A DNA stretch of 64,000 nt from Cervus elaphus (taxonomy: Eukaryota > Chordata > Mammalia > Artiodactyla > Cervidae), in the NCBI RefSeq assembly GCF_910594005.1, contig NC_057815.1:82011552-82075551 (forward strand). Reading direction: 5' to 3'. The notes beneath the pieces are model-generated. The model was not told the DNA's origin, did no database searches, and saw only the letters and a list, made by a program, of their open reading frames with translations. The position numbers and the translations under genes were made by a program. Positions 1-10,274 of the stretch are shown piece after piece (within the stretch, counting starts at the first letter, position 1; each line of letters starts with the position of its first letter).

Positions 1-58
1 CCAACCATGGGATTTTCCAGGCAAGAGTACTGGAGTGGGGTGCCATTGCCTTCTCCAG
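1..58 (-). mobile_element. Bov-A/Bov-tA SINE fragment cut by the window edge
   Basis: Antisense SINE body ('gattttccaggcaagagtac' and 'ggagtggggtgccattgcc'). The part that would carry the 3' tail lies before the window, and the tRNA-like head is absent. Confidence 0.85.
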
Positions 59-397
59 CTGATTCCTATATTTACCTGCATATTAATTGAGAAACTAAAT
101 TAACTATTTCTATGTAGTGAGCTAGGTTGTCCCTCATCCTTATGTCTCACCCAATTATAACACTGACTCCACCACCATGGTTTCTGGTCTGCTATTCCAG
201 ATCTGCCAAAATTACATTACTGCCAAGACTGTAGGAAGAAAATTGCCAATTGCAAAGTTTAAGCACAAAGTGACTGTTGCTCAATGCACACATGGCCCCA
301 AAACTTAAGCTCCAGGTTGCAGCAGCATGACATTAAGGTGTTTATTTACAATGAAGACACTGCATTAGCTTTGTTTTAAGTAGTCTATAATTAATGA
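59..397. other. No recognised feature
   Basis: Mixed-composition DNA between two SINE fragments. No open frame of useful length and no repeat family I recognise. Confidence 0.5.
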
Positions 398-440
398 TTG
401 CAAAGAGTAGGACACAACTGAGTGACTGAACAACAACAAA
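398..440 (+). mobile_element. Bov-A SINE 3' tail fragment
   Basis: Only the final part of a Bov SINE is present: 'gcaaagagtaggacacaact' followed by 'gagtgactgaacaacaacaa'. The head and body are missing, so this is a 5'-truncated insertion or a deletion remnant. Confidence 0.75.
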
Positions 441-620
441 TGATCTTCAAGTGACTGAGAGTGCAATTTGTTTGACTTTTAATAATTAGGAAAAATTAAA
501 TTTACCTCAATATGGCTTCTCACATATATCCCAGTATGCTTTCTTAAGTATGGAAAACACATAAAGTTAGTATATGCCATGATCTTTCATTGCAGAATGC
601 TTAAGGAAGGTACACATGTG

Positions 621-824
621 TGCTAGCTCACTTGAGTTGTGTCCATCTCTTTGCAATCCTATGATCCATAGCACACCAGTCTCCTCTGTGCCTGGATTCT
701 CCAGGCAAGAATACTGGAGTGGATTACCATGTCTTCCTGCAGGGCATCTTCCCCACTCAGGGACTGAATTCATGTCTCCTGCACCACAGGCAGGTTCTTT
801 ACTGCTGAACCACCAGAGAAGCCC
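621..824 (-). mobile_element. Bov-tA SINE
   Basis: Antisense copy with tail, body and tRNA-Glu-like head (ends 'gaaccaccagagaagccc'). It is diverged: the B-box region reads 'ggactgaattcatg' in antisense. The six-frame translation is open across it by chance. No convincing TSD. Confidence 0.9.
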
Positions 825-1335
825 TAGAGAATGTGTACAAGTCGTGTTTTATGTTGAGGAGAGAAACAGTGATTACTGAGCTAGAATTCTGACGTCTTAA
901 GGCTAGAACTCCCCAACTGTAGCCACTGTAGCTGCAAGCACAGCCTCTGTCTTCATACTTAAAGTATGGCACATAGACTGGTAGGATCATAATTAACATT
1001 ATACAGAAGCTTGCTAAAAATTTAGAAATCCATTCCCCTCCTCAAGACCATGTAAATCCAAATCTGTGATTCAATTTAACAAGATCCCCAGATGACTGAT
1101 TATACATTAAATTTCAAGAAACGCTACTCTAATATGCAGAATCATCCAGTTACTTGGGCTTTCATTTCATTCTAGAATGTTTCTGTGAATGTTGTTAGAT
1201 ACCTCGTCTTGATATACCAGGTATATACTAATCCAGGAGGGTAAAGGAAATTGTAATGAAACAAGCCTATGGCTAATTTTATAGGTAGATGTGCCAGGGG
1301 ACATTTGGCAATATGAATAGTAACAGTTTTTAAAC
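825..1335. other. No recognised feature
   Basis: AT-rich DNA between a SINE and a MER5-like remnant. No repeat family or coding signal recognised. Confidence 0.45.
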
Positions 1336-1499
1336 TAGGGGTTCTCAAAACTGGCTTTGCATTAAAAGTGCTGTGGAGAATTTCTTAAAATTACCTGTCC
1401 TAGAGCCTTATCCCAAAACAAATCAGGATTACAAAAGGTGAAACAGGGTCATTGGGAATTTTGAAAAGCTTCCAAGGCTGTTCTAATTTTCAGTCAAGG
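1336..1499 (+). mobile_element. MER5A-like hAT-Charlie DNA transposon remnant
   Basis: Starts with the characteristic 'ggttctcaaaactggctttg', followed by MER5-like text (a 'ggagaatttcttaaaa' segment, then 'cccaaaac...aatcaggatt', then 'gggaattttgaaaagct'). MER5 elements are short non-autonomous hAT elements that died early in eutherian history. Identified by resemblance; a profile search would settle it. Confidence 0.6.
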
Positions 1500-1904
1500 A
1501 AAATATACAATATTACAGAAAATTTAGCAGATATTTTAATTGGATTAAATTGAAATCTACCATATTATGGAAAATTTATCAGGGAGTTTAACTGAATTAA
1601 AGTAGTCTGGACCAATGACTTTCAAATATTTATATAAGATTAAATATGTAAAGATCCAGGACTCAAATTCAAGTTATAGGTGCTACTCATATTTTTAATA
1701 AGCACAAACATATTAAGAACCTACCATTATAACTAAACTTTGTTCTAAATTAAACCAATGTGATTTTTTGCTGGATGGAACAAAACTTCTCTACTACTTG
1801 TATATAGCCACAATTGGAACTCAACAACAAATAGGTGGAGTGATCTGCAAAGGGTTTAATTAAATTATACTAGCCAACGATTAATAATTTTTAAAGGATT
1901 TTCT
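1500..1904. other. AT-rich DNA, no recognised feature
   Basis: Runs of A and T between the MER5-like remnant and the start of recognisable antisense L1. It may be strongly decayed L1, but I could not align it. Confidence 0.4.
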
Positions 1905-2150
1905 TTCTAATCTATATACATCTTATTTCTTTTTCCTGCCTCATTGTTCTGTCAAGAACTTCCATACAATGGTGAATAGGAATGATGACTGAGGACATCC
2001 TTGCCTTGTTTTTAATTGCAGAGGGAGAATATTCAGTCTGTCTCAATTAATTATGATGTTAGCTATAGCTTTTTTAAAATGCTCTTTATCCATTAGAGGC
2101 AGTTGCTGTTGGATTTTGTTAAATTCTTTTTTGATATTGATTATATGATC
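1905..2150 (-). mobile_element. Old L1 ORF2 fragment, part 1 of 3
   Basis: Antisense L1 ORF2 text, recognisable from 'tcaagaacttccatacaatg', 'gaggacatccttgccttg' and 'gttggattttgttaaattc'. A BovB insertion interrupts it at a copy of 'atatgatc' (2143-2150). The L1 resumes at 3347 and again near 5007, so this is the oldest layer of a nested stack. Confidence 0.85.
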
Positions 2151-3338
2151 AAGCTGGTTTTAGAAAAGGCAGAGGAACCAGTGATCAAATTGCCAACATC
2201 TGCTGGATTATCAAAAAAGTGAGAAAGTTCAAGAAAAACATCAATTTCTGCTTTATTGACTATGCCACAGCCTTTGACTGTGTGGATCACAATAAACTGT
2301 AGAAAATTCTGAAAGAGATGGGAATACCAGACCACCTGACCTGCCTCTTGAGAAACCTGTATGCAGGTCAGGAAGCAACAGTTAGAACTGGACATGGACC
2401 AACAGACTGGTTCCAAATAGGAAAAGGAGTACATCAAGGCTGTATATTGTCACCCTGCTTATTTAACTTAACATGCAGAGTACATCATGAGAAATGATGG
2501 GCTGGAGGAAGCACAAGCTGGAATCAAGATTGCCGGGAGAAATATCAATAACCTCAGATATGCAGATGACACCACCCCTTTGGCAGAAAGTGAAGAAGAA
2601 CTAAAGAGCCTCTTGATGAAAGTGAAAGAGGAGAGTGAAAAAGTTGGCTTAAAGCTCAACATTCAGAAAACTAAGATGATGGCATCTGGTCCCATCACTT
2701 CATGGCAAGTAGATGGGGAAACAATGGAAACAGTGTCAGACTTTATTTTTCTGGGCTCCAAAATCACTGTGGATAGTGATTGCAGCCATGAAATTAAAAG
2801 GTGTTTGCTCCTTGGAAGGAAAGTTATGACCAACCTAGACAGCATATTAAAAAGCAGAGACATTACGTTGCCAACAAAGGTCTGTCTGGTCAAGGCTATG
2901 GTTTTTCCAGTGGTCATGTATGGATGTGAGAGTTGGACTATAAAGAAAGCTGAGCACCGAAGAATTGATGGTTTTGAACTGTGGTGTTGGAGAAAACTCT
3001 TCGGAGTCCCTTGGACTGCAAGGAGATCCAACCAGTCCATCCTAAAGGAGATCAGTCCTGGGTGTTCATTGGAGGGACTGATGTTGAAGCTGAAACTCCA
3101 ATACTTTGGCCACCTGATAAGGAAAGCTGACTCATTTGAAAAGAACCTGATGCTGGGAAAGATTGAAGGGGGGAGGAGAAGGGGACAACAGAGGATGATA
3201 TGGTTGGATGGCATCACCAACACAATGGACATGGGTTTGAGTAAACTCCGGGAGTTGGTGATGGACAGGGAGGCCTGGTGTGCTGGGGTTCACTCGCAAA
3301 GAGTTGGACACGACTGAGTGACTGAACTTACTGAACTG
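2151..3338 (+). mobile_element. BovB (RTE) LINE, 5'-truncated, with TSD
   Basis: This 3' part of BovB covers reverse-transcriptase motif A, motif C, the C-terminal region and the 3' end ('gagttggacacgactgagtg', then repeats of 'actgaact'). It is flanked by an 8-bp TSD, atatgatc, at 2143-2150 and 3339-3346, and the split L1 resumes directly afterwards. The RT frame has one in-frame stop (TAG at 2300-2302, where tryptophan is expected) and one extra base near 2471. From 2487 the frame is open to the end. BovB is a non-LTR retrotransposon known for horizontal transfer among vertebrates. The copy is dead but comparatively well preserved. Confidence 0.95.
2487..3317 (+). pseudogene. BovB ORF2 reverse-transcriptase C-terminal fragment (276 codons open)
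   Basis: The longest open frame in the window. It begins at an internal Met, downstream of the frameshift near 2471. Residues 25-28 are YADD (nt 2559-2570), the catalytic RT motif C with both aspartates intact. Downstream are the conserved thumb/C-terminal blocks: 'GPITSWQVDGET' near residues 70-81, a CES/W segment and a CWRKLF block. It ends in the family's usual terminal 'SQRVGHD' at the element's 3' end. The upstream motif A (FIDYATAFD, about 2250-2276) is present but separated by a stop and a frameshift. The endonuclease domain was lost by 5' truncation, so this cannot be an autonomous enzyme. Confidence 0.9.
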
Positions 3339-3346
3339 ATATGATC

Positions 3347-3423
3347 ATATCATTTTTTTACCCTGTTGATGTGGTAAATTACATTGATTTATTATTGATG
3401 GATGAATAGCCTTTGATACCTGG
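3347..3423 (-). mobile_element. Old L1 ORF2 fragment, part 2 of 3
   Basis: Continuation of the L1 split by BovB: 'cctgttgatgtggtaaatta' and 'cattgatttatt' match antisense L1 ORF2. It ends at 'gatacctgg', where an unclassified block begins. Confidence 0.8.
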
Positions 3424-3587
3424 AAGATGATGTCATCAAGCAGAGATAACCACCAGTTGACACTGGAGTTTGACCTGGGGAATCAGAGGCTCCTATGCCC
3501 TCCCCCATTCTTGGAATTTATGTTTCATCCACTGTTCCCATAGGTAGTGTTTTCAAGCACTCAACCTTGAGAAAAGCAATGTGTTGT

Positions 3588-4493
3588 ATATATATTCCTT
3601 AAAAAACCAAAAATAGAGCTACCATATGACCATGCAATCCCATTCCCTGAACATATATCCAGAGAAAAAGATCCAAAAGGATACATATACCCCAAAGTTC
3701 ACTGAAGCACTGTCTACAATATCCAACACATGGAAGCAACATAAATGTCCTTCAACAGAGGAATGGATAAAGAAGATGTGGTACATATATATTCAATGGA
3801 ATATTCTCAGCCATTAAAAATAATAAAATAATGCCATTTGCAGCAACACAGATGGACACAGTAGACTGTCCTACTGAGTGAAGTAAGTTAGACAGAGAAA
3901 GAGAAATATCAAATGACATCCCTTATATGTGGAATTTAAAAATAAATGATACAAATGAACTTACTTACAAAAGAGAAAGAGACTCACAGACTTAAAGAAC
4001 AAACTCATGGTTGCTGGGGGCACGAGTATGGGGGAAGGAGTAGTTAGGGATTTGCATAGACGTATACACACCGCTATATTTAAAATAGATAACCAACAGG
4101 GACTGTATAGCATATGGAACTCTGCTCAATGTTACATGGCAATCTGGATGGGAAGAGAGTTTGGGAGAGAATGAACTGAAGTGAAGTGAAGTCACTCAGT
4201 CGTGTCCGACTCTTTGCAACCCCATGAACTGCAGGCCACCAGGCTCCTCCGTCCATGGGATTTTCCAGGCAAGAATACTGGAGTAGGTTGCCATTTCCTT
4301 CTACAGGAGGTCTTCCTGACCCAGGGATCGAACCCGGGTATCCCACATTGCAAGCAGATGCTTTAATCTCTGAGCCACCAGAGGAGAGAACAGATACATG
4401 TATATGTATGGCTGAGTCTCTTCACTGTTCACATAAAACTATCACAACATTATTAATCGGCTACACTCCAATACAAAATAAAAAGGTTTTTAT
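3588..4493 (+). mobile_element. 5'-truncated L1 3' end with 16-bp TSD
   Basis: Sense L1: the end of ORF2 ('agagctaccatatgaccatg', 'catggaagcaacataaatgt', 'ggataaagaagatgtggt') followed by the 3' UTR to 'ctccaatacaaaataaaaag'. A perfect 16-bp TSD, aaaagcaatgtgttgt, flanks it at 3572-3587 and 4494-4509. A Bov-tA SINE (4172-4382) later inserted into its 3' UTR. The short frame at 3626-3817 is the decayed ORF2 C-terminus. Confidence 0.9.
4172..4382 (-). mobile_element. Bov-tA SINE inserted in L1 3' UTR
   Basis: A near-complete antisense Bov-tA: tail 'gaactgaagtgaagtgaagt', body, then head 'ccagggatcgaacccgggta', whose reverse complement carries a good B-box core (GGTTCGATCC-like), ending 'gagccaccaga'. 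An 8-bp TSD, ggagagaa, lies at 4164-4171 and 4383-4390. The host L1 3' UTR continues directly after it. Confidence 0.95.
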
Positions 4494-4729
4494 AAAAGCA
4501 ATGTGTTGTTGAGGCCATCTAGATAGTATAGGTGCCTGACCCAGTTAAAGCCTTTATATAAATTTTTAAGATGCTGGCAGGCAGGAGATCCACTCCTCTT
4601 GTGTCCTCAGGACATGCCATGTATGTTTGTCCCCTTGCCTGTTAAACTTTCCACCTAACCATCTGAAGTGGTCCTCCTCTTTTCTTAGCCTCTTCATACC
4701 CTCCATTTTACAGCATCCAATTTAGGAAC

Positions 4730-4994
4730 AATGGCAACCCACTCCAGTACTCTTGACTGAAAAATCCCATGGGCAGAGGAGCCTGGTGGGCTGCAGTCCA
4801 TGGCGTCTCGAAGAGTGGGACATGACTGAGCGACTTCACTTTCACTTTTCACTTTCATGCATTGGAGAAGGAAATGGCAGCCCACTCCAGTGTTCTTGCC
4901 TGGAGAATCCCAGGGACAGGGGAGCCTGGTGGGCTGCCGTCTAAGGTGTCACACAGAGTCGGACATGACTGAAGCGACTTAGCAGCAGTAGCAG
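4730..4994 (+). mobile_element. Bov-A2 dimeric SINE
   Basis: Two Bov-A monomers in tandem ('atggcaacccactccagta' at 4731 and 'aatggcagcccactccagtg' near 4873) joined by 'ttcactttcacttttcactt'. It has no tRNA head and ends in an (AGC)-rich tail. A 12-bp TSD, caatttaggaac, lies at 4718-4729 and 4995-5006. Bov-A2 is a young family in bovids, and the clean TSD fits recent insertion. Confidence 0.95.
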
Positions 4995-5006
4995 CAATTT
5001 AGGAAC

Positions 5007-5690
5007 CAACACCACATGGTTGTGGTGTATAATTCCTTTTATTTATATTCAACTTGCTAACAGTTTATTGTGGAATTTTGCATCCATCTTCACAAGAGGC
5101 ATTGGTCTATAGTTTTCCTTCCTTGTAATGTCTTCATCTGGTTTTAGGGTAATACTGGCATCAGAGAGTGAGTTAAAGTGTATTCTGAGTCTAGTTTCTG
5201 GAGAGATTCTAGAGAATGGGTATTATTCTTTCTTAAATGTTTCACAGTATTCACAAGTGAACAAGTGAATCTGAACATGTTGCATTTTTTGAAGACTATT
5301 ATCAGTGATTCAATTTATTTAATAAATATAGAGCTATCCAAGTTATCTATTTTTCCTAGTGTGATTTTGATACTTGTGTCTTTCATGGAATTGGTTCATT
5401 TTATTTAAGCTATCAAATATGTGAACGTAGAGTTGTTCTACATATTTCTTTTATATTCTTTTAAAAGTCATGAGATCTGTTGTGATGACCCACTTCTTGG
5501 TAATTTGTGTCCCCTGTTTAAATTGTGTATTTGTTGTTGTGCTTAGTCAAGTTAAAGATAACAACTTTTTTCTGACAACATTTCTCGCCAGTCAAGTCCG
5601 CTGGCAATGAATTTTCTTAGTTTTAGTTTTGGCTTATCTCAGAAAGTTTTTTATTTCTGCTTCACTTTTAAAGGATAATTTTGGTGGCTA
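5007..5690 (-). mobile_element. Old L1 ORF2 fragment, part 3 of 3
   Basis: The antisense L1 resumes ('catggttgtggtgtataatt', 'tattgtggaattttgcatcc', 'gtttctggagagattcta'). To about 5560 it is clearly ORF2. From 5560 to 5690 ('ctggcaatgaattttctt', 'aaaggataattttggtgg') it resembles a more degraded L1-associated segment. The 76-codon frame at 5178-5408 is on the wrong strand and is not a gene. Confidence 0.7.
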
Positions 5691-6614
5691 CAGAATAATT
5701 GGTTAAACTAAATTTAGTGTATGTGAGTTAAATGAGCTTGAGCTATGCTTATTATTTTGTGGAGGATCAAATTGATTCAATTTTAGATTACTTGAAAGCA
5801 ACAAAAAATTTTTCTGGAATAGGGTAATTTGGATAAAATTTTATTTAATTGAATTAAAAAAATTAAGTATCTGATATGAATTAAGCATACTGACTCTCAA
5901 CACTTTGGTTTTCATATTTTAAAGTGTTTTGCACTAATTTGGATTACATTGACACATTTTATCTCTTTGTAAAATGATTTTATAAGGATTATATATAATT
6001 TTTTTTCCTTATTTGCTATTATATTCTATAGAATTGCTGTGTTTTGAATGGCTTGAAGTAATTCATTTGGTCTTTTCTGAATTTATATAATAAGTATTCT
6101 AATATTAAGAAAATTTATTTCTCTGAGTTAAATTTTATTTCATTAAATAACTTTTTTCCATTTTGTTCAGATTAAATCGATTGAATCTACTTTGATTTGT
6201 TTTTTGGTTTGGATTGAATATGAGAAAGGAAAAAGAGAAGAGAGCTTGAGGAAAAAAATGTGTTAAGATACACTAGACTATAATGGAAAATGCAGGTTGT
6301 TTTGCTCTAGAATTTTTTTTACGTAAATTTAATTGAACTGACAGCTGAAACCAGACTTTTAGAAACCTTCAGTCAGAATTATGCTTTTGTCATTCTAAGA
6401 GATAAGATACTCTACAAGCAATGATGCATTTCCCCTCTTTTCCAGCTTTCATTTTTAAATAATGATAGATAGATTCTATGATTTTATGTCAACTGGTCTT
6501 GGCTGTTTCAATTCCTTTGCATTCTAAAATAACAAAAAAATGATGTTCAAATTTTCTATCCAACAGTTATATGGTATCGAGTTTCAATCTACTTAACTAT
6601 GTCTATATTTTTTC
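5691..6614. other. Very AT-rich DNA, no recognised feature
   Basis: Long A/T runs such as 'tataattttttttccttatt' near 5993. Probably decayed L1 or simple AT-rich DNA. No TSD, tail or coding block recognised. Confidence 0.4.
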
Positions 6615-7199
6615 CCTTCCAATTTATTGAGATAATTGGCCATCTATTGTTGTATACATATAAGGCAAACAACAGAATTTGATATATGGACATACTTCAA
6701 AATGATTACCACACTGGTAGTGAATGTCCATCACTTCACATAGTTACAAAAACCTTTTATTGTATGTGAACCTTTAGGATCTACTCAGCAACTTTCAAAG
6801 ATGCAATACAATACTTTCAAAGTCACCAAGTTGTACATTACATCCCAAAGCTCATTTATCTTGTAACTGAAAGTTTGCTTTTTTTGACCAGCTTTACCCA
6901 TTTCCCTCCTTGAAACATACCTCTAGTAACTACCAATCTGTTCTTTGTTTCTATGAGTTTATTTGTTTAATTTTTTTTCTTTTAAGATTCTGCATATAGG
7001 TAAGATCATATAGTATTTGTCATTCTGGCTTACTTCAATCAAGGTTCATCCATGTTGTTACAAATGGCAGGTTTTCCTTCTTTTTATGGGCAATTCGTAT
7101 ATAGATGCCACATTTTCTTTACCCATTTATCTATTAGTGAACTATAGGTTGTTTCTGCATCTTGACATTGTAAATAATGCTGGAAGATACGAGAGAGTA

Positions 7200-7412
7200 G
7201 GCTTCCAAGTCAGCACAGTTATAAAGAATCTGCCTGCCATTGCAGGAGATGTGGGTTTAATTCCTGGGTCGGGAGGATATCCTGATGGAGGAAATGGCAA
7301 CCCACTCCACTGTTCTTGCCAGGATAAGCCCATGGACAGAGGAGGCTGGTGGGCTGTAGTCCATGGGGTCACAAAGAGTCAGACACGGCTGAGCGACTGA
7401 GCACTCAAGCAC
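7200..7412 (+). mobile_element. Bov-tA SINE inserted in L1
   Basis: Sense copy with a degraded head ('ggcttccaagtcagcacag', B-box region 'gggtttaattcctgg') and full body ending 'gacacggctgagcgactgag'. Possible short TSD gagagtag / gaagagtat; not secure. Confidence 0.9.
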
Positions 7413-7730
7413 ATACAGAAGAGTATAGATGCCTCTTTGAGACAACGATTTCATTTCCTTTGGAGAGATACCCAGAAGTGGAATTGTTGGATCACATGGT
7501 AGTTCAATTTTTATTTATTTTTGAGGAACTTTCATAATATTTTCTATAGAAACTCTACCTATTTACATTCCTACCCCTAGTGTACAAGTGTTCCCTTTTT
7601 TCCCCACATTCTCACCAGTATTTCTTTCTCTCATCTTTTGTATAACAACATTTCTAACAGGTATGAGTTGATTTCTCACTGTGGTCTTGGTTTACGTTTC
7701 CCTGATGTTTAGTGATGCTGAGTACCTTCT

Positions 7731-7801
7731 CATGTACTTCTCATGTTACTTCATAATTAACTTCATAATTACTTCATAATTAACATGTACTTCTCATGTT
7801 A
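7731..7801. repeat. Local tandem duplication inside L1
   Basis: The 18-mer catgtacttctcatgtta occurs at 7731-7748 and 7784-7801. Between the copies 'acttcataatt' is repeated about three times. The L1 family has no such expansion here, so it arose locally. Confidence 0.8.
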
Positions 7802-8207
7802 ATTATTTGAATATCTTCTTTGGAAAATTGTCTATTTAGATCCATTGGCCATTTTGTAGTTCAATTATTTTGGTTTTTGCAATTGAGTTGTATGGATTTC
7901 TTACCAAACATGTGATTTGCCAATATTTTCTTCCATTCCATAAGTTGCATTTTTACTTTATTGATGGGTTTCTTCTCTGTGCAGGAGCTTTTTAGTTTTG
8001 ATGTAGTCCCACTTATTTATATTTGCTTTTGTTGCTTGTGCTTTATGTTGTCATATCCAAAAATCCATTGCCAAGACCAATGTCAGAAGGCTTTGACACT
8101 TTTCCTATACATTTTTTCTAGGCATTTTAATGATTTTAGGTTCTACATTTAAGCCTAAATATCTAGATAAGGTTTTACAGTCCTATGTAATATATATAAT
8201 AATTAGC

Positions 8208-8537
8208 GTCAGTTCAGTTCAGTTCAGTTGCTCAGTCATGTCCGACTCTTTGTGACCCCATGAACCGCAGCACGCCAGGCCTCCCTGTCCATCACCAACT
8301 CCTGGAGTCTACTCAAACTCATGTCCATTGAGTCGGTGATGCCATCCAACCACCTCATCCTCTGTCATCCCCTTCTCCTCCCGCCCCCAATCCCTCCCAG
8401 CATCAGGGTCTTTTCCAATGAGTCAGCTCTTCGCATCAGGTGGCCAAAGTATTGGAGTTTCATCTTCATCATCAACCCTTCCAGTGAATGTCCAGGACTG
8501 ATCTCCTTTAGGACGGACTGGCTGGATCTCCTTACAG
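8208..8537 (-). mobile_element. BovB 3' end, 5'-truncated
   Basis: Antisense BovB 3' terminus beginning at a run of four 'cagtt' units and reaching 'ctggctggatctccttacag'. Well preserved, implying a fairly young insertion. Flanks (aattag / aattctag) give no convincing TSD. The plus-strand open frame at 8321-8563 is an antisense shadow of the BovB C-terminal region. Confidence 0.9.
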
Positions 8538-8539
8538 TT

Positions 8540-8645
8540 AATTCTAGACTCACTAGAATGTAACCTCTGTGAGGACAAAAATGTTTGATTACTTGGTGCA
8601 CTACTGCATCATCAGTACCTAAACTCAAAAGCCTAACAAATACAC
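8540..8645 (+). mobile_element. L2 LINE 3'-end fragment (possible)
   Basis: Text of the L2 3' end in sense: 'gaatgtaacctctgtgagga', then 'atcatcagtacctaa', ending 'aacaaatac'. Degraded; judged by pattern only. Confidence 0.45.
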
Positions 8646-8729
8646 AATACAGTGACTGAACCTTAAATGTCGTAAGCCCTTCATGGTATCTAGAAACACT
8701 TCAACGTACATGCATTTTGTCACCTGAGA

Positions 8730-8815
8730 TCCTTATGAAAACCAACTTTGTCATTCTCAGTTTATATATGAAGAAACTTAGGTTCAGATAAGTGAAGAGA
8801 GCTGCTCCAGATCCC
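8730..8815 (-). mobile_element. MIR SINE fragment (possible)
   Basis: Resembles the MIR core in reverse: 'tatatatgaagaaacttagg' and 'ttcagataagtgaagag' match the usual 'gaggaaactgaggcacagag' region. Confidence 0.5.
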
Positions 8816-8890
8816 CCCCAAACATATGCATTCTGACTTTTCCTGCTAGCATAGGTTTGTAGCCTGAAATAAACGCTGACAACATGATTT

Positions 8891-9101
8891 GTTGTTGGTC
8901 AGTTATGAAGTCATGTCTGACTCTTTTGCGACCCCATGGACTGTAACCCTCCAGGCTGCTCTCTCTGCGGGATTTCCCAGGCAAGAATACTGGAGTGGGT
9001 TGCCATTTCCTCCTCCAGGGGTTCTTCCTGACCCAGGGATCAAACTTGTGTCTCCTGCATTGGCAGGCAGGTTCTTTACCACTGAGCCGCTGGGGAAGCC
9101 C
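8891..9101 (-). mobile_element. Bov-tA SINE
   Basis: Antisense full-length copy: tail 'gttgttggtcagttatgaag', body 'ggcaagaatactggagtggg', head ending 'gagccgctggggaagcc'. The overlapping frames on both strands are shadows. Confidence 0.93.
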
Positions 9102-10053
9102 CTGACACATAATAAATACTCATTACTTTCTGGCCCTAAGGAAGAGAAAAAAGACACATTATTAATTGTTAACTCAGTTTTACAGGGCCTGGTTTTTTCA
9201 CTCAGACAACAGCAATTATTCAGGGTGAATGTGGCTATTGGACAATTGAGGTATATAAATTACCTAGTGAGTAATATTATACATATTACACATTATGCTT
9301 CTATTAAAAGCAAACTTGGGTAGCTGTAGATCAGAAGGCAAAATCTGCATCAACTTGAAGGATAAAGTGCTAGTCTTTGAAGGAAACTTGTGTAATGCTT
9401 GCTTCAGACCATGGTTCCTGGGGCTTCTCGTGACACAAGTTCACTCTCCTCTGCTGTTAGGATTATTTTAGTAGAAATATTAAGAATTTCTGATTGAGAT
9501 ATGAGCAGAGGTTGATGTGCTGGGAAGGATTTTAATGAAGTTTATTTTTTGATAGCCATTTTTCATGATACAGCAAGCCCTGCTCTTGTAGAAAATCTGA
9601 GAGCAAGGACACTGCCTGCGATGGCTGCTGCTTTTGTTGCCATCTTTTGTTTGTGAATTTGGAGAAGTTGTCCAATATCTATAAATCTTAGACTCTCCTC
9701 ATTTATATAAAAGGACAGGAGGGTTTGCTGTTTGAGGAATTAATCATCATAAGTCACTTCTGAAAATTTTCCACTTGCCTAATTGCAATGACCAGCAAAA
9801 CACCATTAATAAGAAGCACATCTTATAAAATAACAAATAGTTTCTCCTTGCCAGTGGGTATCATTTGTGTTCACTGATTAATGTATTGGATAAACCTTTT
9901 TTATTAATGAGAACAAGAGAGAACAAACACCACGTTAGAGAAGATGTTTCACACAACTTGGCGATGTAGAAACATGGGTCAGATGGGCCACACTGGAAAG
10001 GAGCTGCAGACTGAATATTAACCTGGTTTTCTTAAACATTCACTTCGTCCATC
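9102..10053. other. No recognised feature (0.95 kb)
   Basis: Single-copy-looking DNA of ordinary composition. No repeat tail, no long open frame, no splice-site and frame combination suggesting an exon. Confidence 0.45.
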
Positions 10054-10062
10054 CTTCTATTT

Positions 10063-10274
10063 GGGCTTCCTTCGTAGCTCAATCGGTAAAGAATTTGCCT
10101 GCAATTCAGGAGACCCTGGTTCGATTCCTGGGTGGGGAAGATGGAGAAGGAAATGGCAACCCACTCCAGCATTTTTGCCTGGAGAATCGTCATGGACAGA
10201 GGAGCCTGGCAGGCTACAGTCCATGGGGTCACAAGAGTTGGACATGACTTAGTGACTAAACCACCACCACCATG
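10063..10274 (+). mobile_element. Bov-tA SINE with 9-bp TSD
   Basis: Full copy starting 'gggcttccttcgtagctcaa' (A-box region), B box 'ggttcgattcc', body and an (ACC)-rich tail. TSD cttctattt at 10054-10062 and 10275-10283. Confidence 0.95.

Larger units (their letters stand above)
3424..4717. mobile_element. Unclassified inserted block (about 0.38 kb) split by a younger L1
   Basis: Bases 3424-3571 and 4510-4717 are neither L1 nor Bov-family, yet they sit between two adjoining pieces of the same antisense L1. They are therefore an insertion into that L1. Removing the nested L1 and SINE leaves roughly 0.38 kb. Composition and length resemble a solo LTR or a DNA-transposon relic, but I see no clear terminal repeats. 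The boundaries are approximate because later insertions have struck both ends. Confidence 0.4.
6615..8185 (-). mobile_element. Antisense L1 3' UTR and ORF2 C-terminus
   Basis: Continuous match to old mammalian L1 in reverse, from the 3' UTR ('aatttattgagataattggc', 'cacttcacatagttacaaa') through ORF2 ('caaggttcatccatgttgtt', 'gaagtggaattgttggatc', 'catttctaacaggtatgag', 'caagaccaatgtcagaagg'). A Bov-tA SINE interrupts it at 7200-7412, and a small tandem duplication has expanded it at 7731-7801. Divergence and many stops mark it as ancient. Confidence 0.9.

Noticed and set aside
2663..3232. 189-codon minus-strand open frame
   Set aside because: Exact antisense of the BovB RT C-terminal region, whose sense frame is the recognised one; no promoter or domain.
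8889..9323. 144-codon plus-strand open frame
   Set aside because: Runs through an antisense Bov-tA SINE into AT-rich DNA; SINE consensus happens to be open in several frames.
10063..10140. tRNA gene (good B box)
   Set aside because: The tRNA-Glu-like head is followed by Bov-A body and flanked by a SINE TSD; no cloverleaf expected. The same applies to all Bov-tA heads here.
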